From Qaidamihabitans albus (GTDB lineage Bacteria; Actinomycetota; Actinomycetes; Mycobacteriales; Pseudonocardiaceae): a stretch of DNA of 64,000 nt. The translations under genes were made by a program, and so were the position numbers. Location: positions 124,001 through 188,000 of the forward strand of contig NZ_JAEHOB010000009.1 of NCBI RefSeq assembly GCF_016464705.1. The letters run 5' to 3'. Below the pieces are notes generated by a model. The model did not search any database, was not told the DNA's origin, and was given only the letters and a program-made list of their open reading frames with translations. This document shows positions 39,302-48,458 of the stretch, piece after piece. Every line of letters starts with the position of its first letter. The stretch's first letter is position 1.

Positions 39302-40750
39302 TCAGCCGACGGCTCCTTCCATCTGCAGCTCGATCAGGCGGTTCAGCTCCAGCGCGTACTCCATCGGCAGCTCCCGCGCGATCGGCTCGACGAACCCGCG
39401 CACCACCATCGCCATCGCCTCGTCCTCGGTGAGACCGCGCGACATCAGGTAGAACAGCTGGTCCTCGCTGACCTTGGAGACCGTCGCCTCGTGGCCCATC
39501 GACACGTCGTCGTTGCGGATGTCCACGTAGGGGTAGGTGTCCGAGCGCGAGATCGTGTCGACCAGCAGCGCGTCGCACTTCACCGTCGAACGCGAGTGGT
39601 GCGCCCGCTTGGCGACCTTGACCAGACCCCGGTACGAGGTGCGGCCACCGCCGCGCGCGACCGACTTCGACACGATGGTCGAGGACGTGTGCGGCGCCAG
39701 GTGCTCCATCTTCGCGCCCGCGTCCTGGTGCTGGCCCTCGCCGGCGAACGCGACCGAGAGCACCTCGCCCTTCGCGTGCTCGCCCATCAGGAAGACCGAC
39801 GGGTACTTCATCGTGACCTTGGAGCCGATGTTGCCGTCGATCCACTCCATGGTCGCGCCCTCTTCGCACTTGGCGCGCTTGGTCACCAGGTTGTAGACGT
39901 TGTTCGACCAGTTCTGGATCGTCGTGTAGCGGCAGCGGCCACCCTTCTTCACGATGATCTCCACGACCGCCGAGTGCAGCGAGTCGGACTGGTAGATCGG
40001 CGCCGTGCAGCCCTCGACGTAGTGCACGTAGGCGCCCTCGTCGACGATGATCAGCGTCCGCTCGAACTGGCCCATGTTCTCGGTGTTGATCCGGAAGTAG
40101 GCCTGCAGCGGGATGTCCACGTGCACGCCCGGCGGCACGTAGATGAAGGAGCCTCCCGACCAGACCGCCGTGTTCAGCGCGGAGAATTTGTTGTCCCCGG
40201 CCGGGATCACGGAGCCGAAGTACTCCTTGAAGATCTCCGGGTGCTCGCGCAGGGCGGTGTCGGTGTCCAGGAACTGCACACCCTGCTGCTCCAGGTCCTC
40301 ACGGATCTGGTGGTAGACCACCTCGGACTCGTACTGCGCGGCGACACCGGCGATGAGGCGCTGCTTCTCCGCCTCCGGAATGCCGAGCTTGTCGTAGGTC
40401 CGCTTGATGTCCTCAGGCAGCTCGTCCCAGCTCGTGGCCTGCTTCTCCGTGGAGCGAACGAAGTACTTGATGTTGTCGAAGTCGATGCCCGACAGGTCCG
40501 CGCCCCAGTTGGGCATGGGCTTGCGTTCGAACAGCTTCAGCGCCTTCAGGCGCGCCTCGCGCATCCACTCGGGCTCCGACTTCTTGTCGGAGATCTCGGT
40601 GACGACCTCGTCGTTGATGCCGCGGCGAGCCTTGGCTCCCGCGACGTCCGAGTCCGCCCAGCCGAACGCGTAGTTGCCCAGGGACTCGATCGTCTCTTCC
40701 TGGCTCAACTGCGTGGTGGTGGGGTTGCGCTGCTCTGCAGCGGCAGTCAT
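39302..40750 (-). CDS. sufB: Fe-S cluster assembly protein SufB
   Basis: A 482-residue scaffold subunit. ATG 40750 overlaps the sufR stop by four bases. Characteristic stretches: [78 protein letters not shown] (conserved Cys) and [22 protein letters not shown]. No intein is present, unlike the M. tuberculosis SufB (Rv1461), which carries one. It is the first structural gene of the suf operon. Confidence 0.96.
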   Translation of the reverse strand: MTAAAEQRNPTTTQLSQEETIESLGNYAFGWADSDVAGAKARRGINDEVVTEISDKKSEPEWMREARLKALKLFERKPMPNWGADLSGIDFDNIKYFVRSTEKQATSWDELPEDIKRTYDKLGIPEAEKQRLIAGVAAQYESEVVYHQIREDLEQQGVQFLDTDTALREHPEIFKEYFGSVIPAGDNKFSALNTAVWSGGSFIYVPPGVHVDIPLQAYFRINTENMGQFERTLIIVDEGAYVHYVEGCTAPIYQSDSLHSAVVEIIVKKGGRCRYTTIQNWSNNVYNLVTKRAKCEEGATMEWIDGNIGSKVTMKYPSVFLMGEHAKGEVLSVAFAGEGQHQDAGAKMEHLAPHTSSTIVSKSVARGGGRTSYRGLVKVAKRAHHSRSTVKCDALLVDTISRSDTYPYVDIRNDDVSMGHEATVSKVSEDQLFYLMSRGLTEDEAMAMVVRGFVEPIARELPMEYALELNRLIELQMEGAVG

Positions 40751-41502
40751 GCGGTTGTCCCTCCATTCGAGGTACGTCCTTGCATACCCGGCGGGCTGTC
40801 CGCGGGTACGTGTGTGGTGCACGCGGCGTCGCCACGTGCGATCGTCGCCAGCCGCTGCACGTGCGTGCCGAGCAGCTGCGCGAACGCCTCGGTCTCGGCC
40901 TCGCACAGCTGCGGGAACTCCGCCGCCACGTGCGCGACCGGGCAGTGGTGCTGGCAGAGCTGCTCACCGGCACCGACCTCCCGGGTCGACGCAGCGTAGC
41001 CCTCCCGCGTAAGAGCCGTGGCCAGGGCCTCGGCCCGGTCCGCGGGGTCGTCGCTGCGGGTGATGGCCTCCCGGTGCGGCTCCACCAGTGCGGCGACGCG
41101 GCGCTCTGCGAAAGCCCGGACCGCGTCCTCCCCCGCGTGCTCGGCGAGGAACCGGATCGCGGAGACGGCGAGGTCGTCGTAGGCATGGCCGAACCGGGCC
41201 CGGCCCTGCTCGGTGAGCAGGAACAGCTTCGCCGGGCGGCCACGTCCACGCGGTCCGCGCCGGGGCGCGTGCCTGGTCTCGGCCTCGTCGTCGCCGAGCA
41301 GCGCGTCGAGATGCCGGCGCACCGCCGTCGGGCTGATGCCGAGCGCCTCGGCGACCGCGACCGCCGACATGGGCCCCTGCTCCAGGAGCAACCGGGCGAC
41401 CTCGTGCCTGGTCCGGCCCTCGGCCGTCACCTGGACAGGAACACCCGCCGCGGCGGTTCGTGCGCCGCCCGTCGGCCGTTCCGAGGTGCCCTGCTTTTTC
41501 AC
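40747..41502 (-). CDS. sufR: SufR-type Fe-S-sensing repressor of the suf operon
   Basis: A 251-residue ArsR/DeoR-like winged-helix regulator. [26 protein letters not shown] (about 47-69) followed by a basic wing [20 protein letters not shown]. The C-terminal part holds C183-x3-C187-x12-C200, the expected ligands for an Fe-S cluster. GTG 41502 coincides with the putative SufR operator. SufR represses suf when cluster supply is adequate. The gene is divergent from mptB, as in the Rv1459c-Rv1460 pair of M. tuberculosis. Confidence 0.92.
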   Translation of the reverse strand: MKKQGTSERPTGGARTAAAGVPVQVTAEGRTRHEVARLLLEQGPMSAVAVAEALGISPTAVRRHLDALLGDDEAETRHAPRRGPRGRGRPAKLFLLTEQGRARFGHAYDDLAVSAIRFLAEHAGEDAVRAFAERRVAALVEPHREAITRSDDPADRAEALATALTREGYAASTREVGAGEQLCQHHCPVAHVAAEFPQLCEAETEAFAQLLGTHVQRLATIARGDAACTTHVPADSPPGMQGRTSNGGTTA

Positions 41503-41513
41503 AACATAAGTGT
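41499..41513 (-). promoter_or_regulatory. Putative SufR operator
   Basis: On the minus strand ACACT-TATGT-TGTGA fits the ACACT-N5-TGTGA motif I recall for mycobacterial SufR. It overlaps the sufR GTG start, so binding would block the promoter or the 5' end of the suf transcript: autorepression. Confidence 0.65.
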
Positions 41514-41585
41514 GTCGTATTTCGGCGTCCCCGGCAAAGGGACGCGAAAACGGAGTGACCGGACTCACGTCGAGAGGGTGGTCGA

Positions 41586-41591
41586 TACGCT
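41586..41591 (+). promoter_or_regulatory. Leaderless -10 element of the mptB-like gene
   Basis: TACGCT followed by six bases and the GTG at 41598. Confidence 0.45.
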
Positions 41592-41597
41592 TCCTTC

Positions 41598-43253
41598 GTG
41601 GCTTGGGCAGACGGCGGCACGCGGCAGCAGGAACAGGACGATGTCCGCGCGGCCGGTCCTGCGCTCGTCACCCGCTCGCCGGCTCATCCCGGCCCGGCCG
41701 AACCGCTCGCCGCGGGGGAGACCCGCGCGTTGAACGTCGTGCGCCGTCTCGGCACGGTGGGCGCGCTGTTCCTCGCGTTCGGCTCGCTCGGCGCCGGTGC
41801 CGCGCCGGTGCTGAACCCGGTGCTCGACATCCCCGTGCTGCGGCTGTTCGCGCGGATACCCACGGTCTCGCTCGCGATCGCGTTCGCGGGGATGGGCATG
41901 ATGGTCGCAGGCTGGCTGCTGCTCGGCCGCTTCACCCGCCCGGGGCGGATCCGGCTGGCGAGCCAGGGGCAGCTGCATCGCACGCTCGCGACCTGGATCA
42001 CCCCGCTGCTGCTGATCCCGCCACTGTTCTCCCGGGACGTCTACAGCTATCTCGCGCAGAGCGAGATCGTCAACCGCGGCATGGACCCGTACGCGATGGG
42101 GCCCGCCGAGGCGCTTGGCGTCGCCGACCCGCTCACCGCCGGTGTGTCCAACCTGTGGCGGGAGACCCCCGCCCCGTACGGACCGCTGTTCCTGGAGATC
42201 GGCAGCTGGATCTCCAGCGTCGTCGGGACCGACATCGCCACCGGCGTGCTGCTGCAGCGCGCCCTCGCGCTCGTCGGGTTCGGGCTCATCGTGTGGGCGC
42301 TGCCCCGGCTGGCACAGCGCTTCGGCGTGCAGCCGGCCGCCGCGCTGTGGCTCGGCGCGGCGAATCCCCTCGTGCTGTTCCACCTGGTGGCCGGCGCGCA
42401 CAACGAGGCACTCGGCATCGGCCTCATGGTGGCGGGGCTCGAGATCGGCATCCGCAGGCTGCCGATGCGCGTGGCGGGTGACACGCCGCCGCCGCTGGCC
42501 AGGGGCGAGTTGCTCTACATCGTCCTGGGGGCCACGACGATCGCACTCGGCGCCATGATCAAGATCCACGCGATCGTGGCGCTCGGCTTCTTCGGCGTGA
42601 TGATCGCGCGCCGCTGGTACGGCAGGGTCGCCGACCTGCTCTGGGCGGCCGCGCTGATGGCCGTGATCGGCGCGGCGGTCGCGGTGGCCGTGGGCTTCGG
42701 CACCGGGCTCGGCTTCGGCTGGGTCGGCGCGCTGGGCACTCCGGGCCTGGTGTGGAGCCTGCTCTCACCCGTGGCCGAGCTCGGACAGCTGGGCGGCGTC
42801 CTCGGCATCGCGCTGGGGCTCGGCAACCACACCGCTTCGGTGATCGCGATCCTGAGCATCCTCGGCTATGCCGTGGCGGCCGGGATCACCGTCAAGTTCC
42901 TGTGGGACAGCTTCCGCTGGCGCTACCGGCCGATGATCGGGCTGGGCGTCTCGCTCGGCGCCTTCATGATGCTGCACGTCGCCATGCAGCCGTGGTGGCT
43001 GCTGTGGGCGGTGATCCCGCTCGCCGCGGCGGCGGGCACCTCGCGGTTCCGCGTCGCGGCGACCGTCGTCAGCGCGGCGCTCGCGATGCTGGTACCGCCG
43101 ACCGGCTCCCCGTTCGACGGGCGCGCCTACATCCAGCACCAGGCCTACCTCGCGGGGGCCATCGTGCTCGCCGTGGCGCTCGTGGTGGCGTGGCGCCGCG
43201 CGCCGGCACTGTTCCGCCGCCGGGAAAGCGGGATGCCCGCCGAGCGCGTGTAG
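41598..43253 (+). CDS. mptB: Polyprenol-phosphomannose-dependent alpha-1,6-mannosyltransferase, MptB-like
   Basis: A 551-residue GT-C membrane protein with about 12-13 hydrophobic segments. The first extracytoplasmic loop contains FSRDVYSYLAQSEIVNRGMDPYAMGP, where the Asp of SRDVYSY is the usual catalytic/metal position, followed by TPAPYGPLFLEIGSWI. MptB/MptA enzymes extend the mannan core of lipomannan on the outer face of the membrane using polyprenyl-phosphate-mannose. The gene order sufR-mptB-ABC ATPase-permease-ctaA equals, from memory, Rv1460-Rv1456c, which supports the identity. GTG 41598 appears leaderless. Confidence 0.87.
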   Translation: MAWADGGTRQQEQDDVRAAGPALVTRSPAHPGPAEPLAAGETRALNVVRRLGTVGALFLAFGSLGAGAAPVLNPVLDIPVLRLFARIPTVSLAIAFAGMGMMVAGWLLLGRFTRPGRIRLASQGQLHRTLATWITPLLLIPPLFSRDVYSYLAQSEIVNRGMDPYAMGPAEALGVADPLTAGVSNLWRETPAPYGPLFLEIGSWISSVVGTDIATGVLLQRALALVGFGLIVWALPRLAQRFGVQPAAALWLGAANPLVLFHLVAGAHNEALGIGLMVAGLEIGIRRLPMRVAGDTPPPLARGELLYIVLGATTIALGAMIKIHAIVALGFFGVMIARRWYGRVADLLWAAALMAVIGAAVAVAVGFGTGLGFGWVGALGTPGLVWSLLSPVAELGQLGGVLGIALGLGNHTASVIAILSILGYAVAAGITVKFLWDSFRWRYRPMIGLGVSLGAFMMLHVAMQPWWLLWAVIPLAAAAGTSRFRVAATVVSAALAMLVPPTGSPFDGRAYIQHQAYLAGAIVLAVALVVAWRRAPALFRRRESGMPAERV

Positions 43254-43263
43254 GTACACGCCG

Positions 43264-43269
43264 TACCCT
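43264..43269 (+). promoter_or_regulatory. Leaderless -10 element of the ABC ATPase gene
   Basis: TACCCT followed by eight bases and the GTG at 43278; favours that start over the upstream TTG at 43269. Confidence 0.4.
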
Positions 43270-43277
43270 TGAGCTTC

Positions 43278-44204
43278 GTGAGTGCAGCCGCCGTCGAGAT
43301 CACCGGGCTGGTGAAGCGCTTCGGGTCCGTGACCGCCGTCGACGGCCTCGATCTCAAGATGCCACGGGGCTGCCTGCTGGCGCTGCTCGGGCCGAACGGG
43401 GCCGGCAAGACCACGACGGTCGAGGTCTGCGAGGGCTTCCTGCGGCCGGACGCCGGGACGGTACGCGTCCTCGGCCTCGACCCGGTCCGGGAGGGCCGCG
43501 CGCTGCGTCCCCGGGTCGGCGCCATGCCCCAGGGCGGCGGCGCCTATCCCGGGGTCCGCGCCGAGGAGATGCTCCGGCTGGTGGCCGCCTGTGCCGCGGC
43601 TCCCCTCGACCCGCCGTGGCTGCTCGACGTACTCGGTCTGTCCGGAGCGCGGCGCACGCCGTTCAAGCGGCTTTCGGGTGGCCAGCAGCAGCGTCTCTCG
43701 CTCGCCTGCGCGCTCGTCGGGCGGCCGGAGCTGGTGTACCTCGACGAACCCACGACAGGCATGGACCCGCAGGCCCGGCACCTGGTCTGGGACCTGCTGA
43801 ACGCCCTGCGCGCCGACGGGGTCAGCGTGCTGCTCACGACCCACCTGATGGAGGAGGCCGAGTCGCTCGCCGACGAGATCGTGATCATCGACCGCGGCCG
43901 GGTCATCGCCAAGGGCTCGCCGAGTGCGCTCACCGCCGAGCACACCGAGGACGCCCAGTTGCGGTTCCGCGCGAGGCCGGGGCTGGACACCGAACTGCTG
44001 TCGGCCGCGCTGCCGGAGGGATACCTGGTACGGGAGGCCACGCCGGGCGCGTACCGGGTGGCCGGGACGGTGGATCCGCAGGTGGTGTCCACGGTGACCG
44101 CGTGGTGCGCGCAGCAGGGTGTACTCGCCGAGGAGCTGCACGTCGGCAGGCGTGATCTGGAAGAGGTCTTCCTCGAACTGACCGGACGGGAGCTGCGCAC
44201 GTGA
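43278..44204 (+). CDS. ABC transporter ATP-binding protein (Rv1458c-like)
   Basis: A 308-residue ATPase: Walker A GPNGAGKTT, signature LSGGQQQRLSLA, Walker B LVYLDEPTTGMDPQ and H-loop TTHLMEEAESL. It is of the drug/antibiotic or polymer export (DrrA-like) type with a C-terminal regulatory extension of about 80 residues. It pairs with the permease whose GTG overlaps its stop by four bases. In M. tuberculosis the matching genes (Rv1458c-Rv1457c) are described as an unidentified antibiotic exporter; the natural cargo is unknown. Confidence 0.93.
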   Translation: MSAAAVEITGLVKRFGSVTAVDGLDLKMPRGCLLALLGPNGAGKTTTVEVCEGFLRPDAGTVRVLGLDPVREGRALRPRVGAMPQGGGAYPGVRAEEMLRLVAACAAAPLDPPWLLDVLGLSGARRTPFKRLSGGQQQRLSLACALVGRPELVYLDEPTTGMDPQARHLVWDLLNALRADGVSVLLTTHLMEEAESLADEIVIIDRGRVIAKGSPSALTAEHTEDAQLRFRARPGLDTELLSAALPEGYLVREATPGAYRVAGTVDPQVVSTVTAWCAQQGVLAEELHVGRRDLEEVFLELTGRELRT

Positions 44205-45010
44205 GCACGACGGGCGCCAGGAGCCAGTCCCGCTTCGAACCGGGCACGTTCACCCCCGCGCCCGGAGCGGGCAGGCGAGGCCGCATGCTGCTCACGCACG
44301 CCAGGCTGGAGACGAGCCTCACGCTGCGCCACGGCGAGCAGATCCTGCTGACCCTGCTGATCCCGCTGGCGCTGCTCGTCGGCCTCAGCCTGCTCGACGT
44401 CCTGCCCACCGGCGAGCTCGACTCCCTGTCCAAGGTGGACTGGATGACGCCGAGGATCCTCGCGCTGGCCGTGCTCTCGTCCGCGTTCACCGGCCAGGCC
44501 ATCGCACTCGGCTTCGACCGGCGCTACGGGGTGCTCAAGCGGCTCTCGGCCACCGCGCTGCCCCGCTGGCTGCTCGTCGCGGGCCGGCTGGTCGCCGCGC
44601 TCGTCGTCGTGACGCTCCAGGTGCTCGTGCTGGGCGCCGTCGCCGCGCTGCTCGGGTGGTCGCCGTCCGCCTCGGGGATCGCGTTCGCGATCGTGCTCCT
44701 GGTGCTGGGCACCCTCTGCTTCGGCGCACTCGGCGTGCTGCTGGGTGGCTCGCTGCGGCCGGAACTGGTACTCGCCCTCGCCAACATCGTGTGGTTCGTG
44801 CTGCTGCTCGCGGGCGGGATCCTGCTCGCGCCGTCCGCGCTGCCCGGGGTCGCGGGCGACCTCGTGCTCCTGCTGCCGTCGGGCGCGCTCGCCGAGGGCC
44901 TACGTGCCGCGCTGACCGAGGGCACCGTGACGTGGGGGCCCGTCGCCACGCTCGCCGTCTGGGGCGTCGCGGCCGCCGCGCTGGCCACCCGCACCACCCG
45001 CCTCACCTGA
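44201..45010 (+). CDS. ABC transporter permease (ABC-2 type)
   Basis: A 269-residue membrane protein with six predicted helices between about residues 48 and 265. The ABC-2 features ALGFDRRYGVLKRLSATALPRWLL and LLLPSGALAEGLRAAL are visible. GTG 44201 overlaps the ATPase stop (GTGA). The N-terminal ~30 residues are a hydrophilic tail. With the preceding ATPase it forms an exporter; neighbours include ctaA downstream. Confidence 0.9.
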   Translation: MSTTGARSQSRFEPGTFTPAPGAGRRGRMLLTHARLETSLTLRHGEQILLTLLIPLALLVGLSLLDVLPTGELDSLSKVDWMTPRILALAVLSSAFTGQAIALGFDRRYGVLKRLSATALPRWLLVAGRLVAALVVVTLQVLVLGAVAALLGWSPSASGIAFAIVLLVLGTLCFGALGVLLGGSLRPELVLALANIVWFVLLLAGGILLAPSALPGVAGDLVLLLPSGALAEGLRAALTEGTVTWGPVATLAVWGVAAAALATRTTRLT

Positions 45011-45063
45011 GGAGCGGGCATCGTTTCCGGACGGCCACCGGCCGCGGGAACTACGCGCGGTCG

Positions 45064-45069
45064 TAGACT
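45064..45069 (+). promoter_or_regulatory. Leaderless -10 element of ctaA
   Basis: TAGACT followed by seven bases and the GTG at 45077, within the 66-bp gap after the permease gene. Confidence 0.5.
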
Positions 45070-45076
45070 TGGGCCC

Positions 45077-46054
45077 GTGCAGCTGCTCTCCTCGCTCGTC
45101 GCACGCCTGCCCTATCCCTCGCAGGCCGTCCAGCGCGCCGTCGCCGTCGCCGCGATCGTCACCCAGGGCGGGATCGGCGTCACCGGGTCCGTCGTGCGGG
45201 TCACCGGTTCCGGCCTCGGCTGCCCGACCTGGCCGCAGTGCTTCTCCGGCAGCATGTTCCCGGTCGAGCACCCCGAGTACGACACGCTCCGCCAGTGGAT
45301 CGAGTTCAGCAACCGGATGCTGACCGGCATCGTCGGCATCGCCGCCGCACTCTGCGTGCTCGCGGCGTGGCGGATCCTGCTCGACCACCCCGGGCGGCGG
45401 CGCCTGGTGAAACTGGCGTGGGCGATGCCCGCGGGCGTCGTCGCGCAGGGCGCGATCGGCGGGCTCACCGTGCTCACCGGGCTGCTGTGGTGGACGGTGG
45501 CCATCCACTTCCTCGCCTCCACCGTGCTGGTGTGGCTCGCGGTGCTGCTGCTGCACGCGTTCCACGAGGGCGACGAACCGCCCCGCTGGCGGGTGACCCC
45601 CGTGGGCCGGGCGCTGCTGGTGGCGCTGGTCGCGGCGCTGGGTGCGGTCCTCGTCGCGGGCACGACGGTGACGGGGGCCGGACCGCACGGCGGCGATCCC
45701 GCCACCCCGCGCCTGCAGGCCCCGATCGAGACGCTGGCCCAGGTGCACGGCGCGCTGCTGGTGGTCTACCTGCTGGTGCTCGCGGCGCTGGGCGGGCACT
45801 GGTTGCGCGCCGGGGCGCCCGCGATGCTGTGGCGGTGCTACGCCGCCGTCTGGATCGTCGCGCTGGCCCAGGGCGTGCTCGGCAGCGTGCAGTACGCGCT
45901 CGGGGTACCGGAGGCGCTGGTCTCCTTCCACGTTCTCGGGGCCGCCCTGCTGATCGTGGCGACCGCGACGCTGTGGTGCGCGGCCCGTGACCGCGGGCCG
46001 GTGACCAGCAGCACCCCCGCGGCCGGTGCCCCCGAGCCGGCACTGCGGGAATAG
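45077..46054 (+). CDS. ctaA: Heme A synthase CtaA
   Basis: A 325-residue membrane protein with about eight helices. The first extracytoplasmic loop has RVTGSGLGCPTWPQCFSG with the paired Cys of type-2 (Bacillus/actinobacterial) CtaA. Conserved His residues occur in FSNRMLTG-containing and AIHFLAS, AQVHGALL and VSFHVLGA segments. It oxidises heme O to heme A for aa3-type cytochrome oxidase. Partner ctaB lies 8 kb downstream on the other strand. Confidence 0.93.
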   Translation: MQLLSSLVARLPYPSQAVQRAVAVAAIVTQGGIGVTGSVVRVTGSGLGCPTWPQCFSGSMFPVEHPEYDTLRQWIEFSNRMLTGIVGIAAALCVLAAWRILLDHPGRRRLVKLAWAMPAGVVAQGAIGGLTVLTGLLWWTVAIHFLASTVLVWLAVLLLHAFHEGDEPPRWRVTPVGRALLVALVAALGAVLVAGTTVTGAGPHGGDPATPRLQAPIETLAQVHGALLVVYLLVLAALGGHWLRAGAPAMLWRCYAAVWIVALAQGVLGSVQYALGVPEALVSFHVLGAALLIVATATLWCAARDRGPVTSSTPAAGAPEPALRE

Positions 46055-46202
46055 GTGCTGGTTCCGCGGTCGTCACGCGGCCGTCATCCCCGGGCGGCCC
46101 GCGAGCCCGCCCACGCCGGTACCCTGATTCCGCTGGCGCCCGTTTGGGTATTCCGACCACAGGACCGGTTTCCCCTCCCCCGATTCGAGGTCATTCCGAG
46201 CT

Positions 46203-47147
46203 ATGACTAGCACTACCGGCGCACCCGCCACGGAGAGCGGTGCCAAACCGCTCGTCTCCGGGCAACGTTCGACCACCGAGATGATCGTCCTCAAGGCCTT
46301 CCTGCTGATCCCGTTCCTCGCCCTGCTGGCGGCGGTCCCGTTCGCCTGGGGCTGGGGCCTCAACTGGGTCGACGTCGGCCTCGCGGTCGTGTTCTACACC
46401 GTCGCGACGCTGGGCGTGACCGTCGGCTACCACCGCTACTTCACGCACGGTGCGTTCAAGACCAGCCGCCCGCTGCGCGTCGCGCTCGCCATCGCAGGCA
46501 GCATGGCCGTGCAGGGCTCGGTGATCTTCTGGGTCGCCAGTCACCGCAGGCACCACGCGTTCGCCGACCGCGAGGGCGACCCGCACTCGCCCTGGTTGTT
46601 CGGCACCTCGCCGAAGGCGCTCGCCCGCGGCTTCTGGCACGCTCACATGGGCTGGATGTTCAAGCGTGAGGTGACCAACTACGAGCGGTTCGCCCCCGAC
46701 CTGCTCGCCGACACCGACCTGCGCGTGGTGAACCGCTTCTTCTGGGCCTGGATCACGCTGAGCCTCGCCCTGCCCGCGATCCTCGGTGGGCTGCTCACCT
46801 GGTCGTGGTGGGGCGGCGTGACGGCGTTCTTCTGGGCGGGCCTGGTGCGCATCGCGTTCCTGCACCACATCACGTGGTCGGTGAACTCGATCTGCCACAT
46901 GGTCGGCTCACGCCCGTTCACCAGCCGGGACAAGGCGGCGAACTTCTGGCCGCTGGCGATCCTCTCGATGGGCGAGTCGTGGCACAACTCCCATCACGCG
47001 GATCCGACGTGCGCCCGGCACGGCGTGCTGCGTGGCCAGATCGACATCTCCGCGCGGCTGATCTGGATCTTCGAGAAGCTCGGCTGGGCCCGCAACGTCC
47101 GCTGGCCCAAGCCCGAACGGCTGGCCGCCAAACGCGCCCCGGCCTAG
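46203..47147 (+). CDS. Acyl-CoA/stearoyl delta-9 desaturase family protein
   Basis: A 314-residue membrane desaturase. The three His boxes are HRYFTH, HRRHH and NSHHADP, with HHITWSVNSICH also conserved, all typical of di-iron acyl-CoA desaturases (DesA3-like). Four hydrophobic segments are grouped as expected. It would introduce a cis double bond into saturated acyl chains, requiring a ferredoxin or NADPH-reductase partner not seen nearby. The upstream 148-bp gap should hold its promoter. It is an accessory insertion between ctaA and qor relative to mycobacteria. Confidence 0.93.
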   Translation: MTSTTGAPATESGAKPLVSGQRSTTEMIVLKAFLLIPFLALLAAVPFAWGWGLNWVDVGLAVVFYTVATLGVTVGYHRYFTHGAFKTSRPLRVALAIAGSMAVQGSVIFWVASHRRHHAFADREGDPHSPWLFGTSPKALARGFWHAHMGWMFKREVTNYERFAPDLLADTDLRVVNRFFWAWITLSLALPAILGGLLTWSWWGGVTAFFWAGLVRIAFLHHITWSVNSICHMVGSRPFTSRDKAANFWPLAILSMGESWHNSHHADPTCARHGVLRGQIDISARLIWIFEKLGWARNVRWPKPERLAAKRAPA

Positions 47148-47171
47148 CCCTGGGCATTTCGCGGGGCTAGG
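47143..47171. terminator. Bidirectional hairpin carrying both stop codons
   Basis: CCTAGCCC (47143-47150) pairs with GGGCTAGG (47164-47171) around a 13-nt loop. The TAG stop of the desaturase and the TAG stop of the convergent ATP-grasp gene each lie within an arm. Confidence 0.65.
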
Positions 47172-48039
47172 GGAGGTGGTCGCGGACCGCTGCCGCGAAC
47201 CGCGCGGGCGCGGCGGCGTCCGCGCAGCCGAACCCGAGCGACGGCTCGGCCAGCTCTAGCTCCAGCAGCACCGGTGTGCCGTCGTCGGCGCGGACGACGT
47301 CGACCCTGGCGTACAGCAGGTCGGCGCGGCGCCTGCCGAGCCGCGCCACGGCGGCGTCGAGGACGTCCTCGGCCAGCGCCCGGAAGCGGGGCTCCGGCGC
47401 GACGGTGCCCAGCTTCTCCGACACGAACAGCCCCGAGCCGTCCACGGCGGCGCCGGTCAGCATCGCGCTCTTGGTGAACGCGTGCGAGTACCTCCCGCCG
47501 AAGAACACCAGCGCCGTCTCCCCCTCGATGTCCACACTGGACTGATAAGGCTGGAGCAGCACGGTGTGACCTGCGGCGTGCAGCGCGCCGAGGTGCTCGG
47601 CCGCCCGCGGATCGGCGCCGCCGGGGAACCGCGCGGCACCCCGGGAGCCTGCGCCCACCGTCGGCTTCAGCACGAAGGCCCGCCCCGGCCAGTCCGGCAC
47701 GGTGCCCGGGGAAAGCAGCCGCGTCGGCACGACCGGCACCCCGTCCGCGGCGAGATCCGCGAGGTAGGCCTTGTCGGTGTTCCACCGCACGACGTCCACC
47801 GGGTTGCGCAGGCCCGGAACGGCGGCGCACCAGTCCAGGAACTCCGCGCGGCGGGCGGTGTAGTCCCAGGTCGCCCGCAGGATCACCAGGTCGGCCGAGG
47901 CGAAGTCGAAGTCCGGGTCGTCCCACACCGCCCAGCGCGCGGCCACGCCGGCGTCGGCGAGCGCGGGCAGCACCGCCCGCTCGTCGCCGTTGCCCTGCGG
48001 TAGCTCCGCGCAGCCGACGAGGACCGCGCGTGCGGTCAC
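47167..48039 (-). CDS. ATP-grasp superfamily protein of unknown substrate
   Basis: A 290-residue protein; GTG 48039 overlaps the upstream stop by four bases. Opening strand ARAVLVGCAELPQGNGDE and VILRATWDYTARRAEFLDW lead to the ATP-grasp core: NTDKAYLADLAADGVPVVPT, FVLKPTVGAGSRGAARF, LLQPYQSSVDIEGETALVFFGG and the metal-binding LLYARVDVVRADDGTPVLLELELAEPSLGF. This resembles the RimK/glutathione-synthase-like ligases found as stand-alone genes in many bacteria. A ligase that joins a carboxylate to an amine or thiol is likely, but no substrate can be named. Confidence 0.85.
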   Translation of the reverse strand: MTARAVLVGCAELPQGNGDERAVLPALADAGVAARWAVWDDPDFDFASADLVILRATWDYTARRAEFLDWCAAVPGLRNPVDVVRWNTDKAYLADLAADGVPVVPTRLLSPGTVPDWPGRAFVLKPTVGAGSRGAARFPGGADPRAAEHLGALHAAGHTVLLQPYQSSVDIEGETALVFFGGRYSHAFTKSAMLTGAAVDGSGLFVSEKLGTVAPEPRFRALAEDVLDAAVARLGRRRADLLYARVDVVRADDGTPVLLELELAEPSLGFGCADAAAPARFAAAVRDHLP

Positions 48040-48359
48040 CGCCGGGCCAGCGGCCCGGCCATCCGGCGCCGGTGCTCGGGGCCGATCACGGTCGCGTTCA
48101 CCGTCTCGGCGTCCCAGGTCGCCTTCTCGAGATCCGCCACGGCCTCGACCAGCGCTTCGGCGGTCTCCGTGCTGGGCACCATCACGTCACCGAGCGCGCC
48201 GTCGGCGCCGACGAGTACGACCCGCACCCCGGCGCGGCCCACGTACTCGAGCACGGCCTTCGACGGTTTGCCGTGCGCCGCGACGAACGCCCGGGCGGTC
48301 GCCAGCTGCCGCGCGGACGGCGGAGCAGGGGTCTGTTCGGTCTTCTCGCTGTCAGCCAC
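48036..48359 (-). CDS. Conserved actinobacterial protein of unknown function
   Basis: A 107-residue soluble protein starting GTG at 48359, six bases after TAGACT (leaderless). A polar N-terminal tail is followed by a small alpha/beta region (VLEYVGRAGVRVVLVGADGALGDVMVPSTETAEALVEAV). No catalytic motif is recognised. It is translationally coupled to the ATP-grasp gene and divergent from qor. Confidence 0.8.
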   Translation of the reverse strand: MADSEKTEQTPAPPSARQLATARAFVAAHGKPSKAVLEYVGRAGVRVVLVGADGALGDVMVPSTETAEALVEAVADLEKATWDAETVNATVIGPEHRRRMAGPLARR

Positions 48360-48365
48360 GGCGCC

Positions 48366-48371
48366 AGTCTA
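48366..48371 (-). promoter_or_regulatory. Leaderless -10 element of the 107-residue protein gene
   Basis: TAGACT on the minus strand with six bases to the GTG at 48359. Confidence 0.45.
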
Positions 48372-48458
48372 AGGTGTGGCGCTCACCGGGCGCGGAACAT
48401 CGTGTCCGCGGCCATAGTTGCACCGGAAGGCAGACGAACCCAGCACTGAGGAGGATGC

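Noticed and set aside
43269-43277. TTG 43269 as start of the ABC ATPase
   Set aside because: GTG 43278 fits the leaderless -10 at 43264-43269 and the family N-terminus; TTG would lie within the -10 element.
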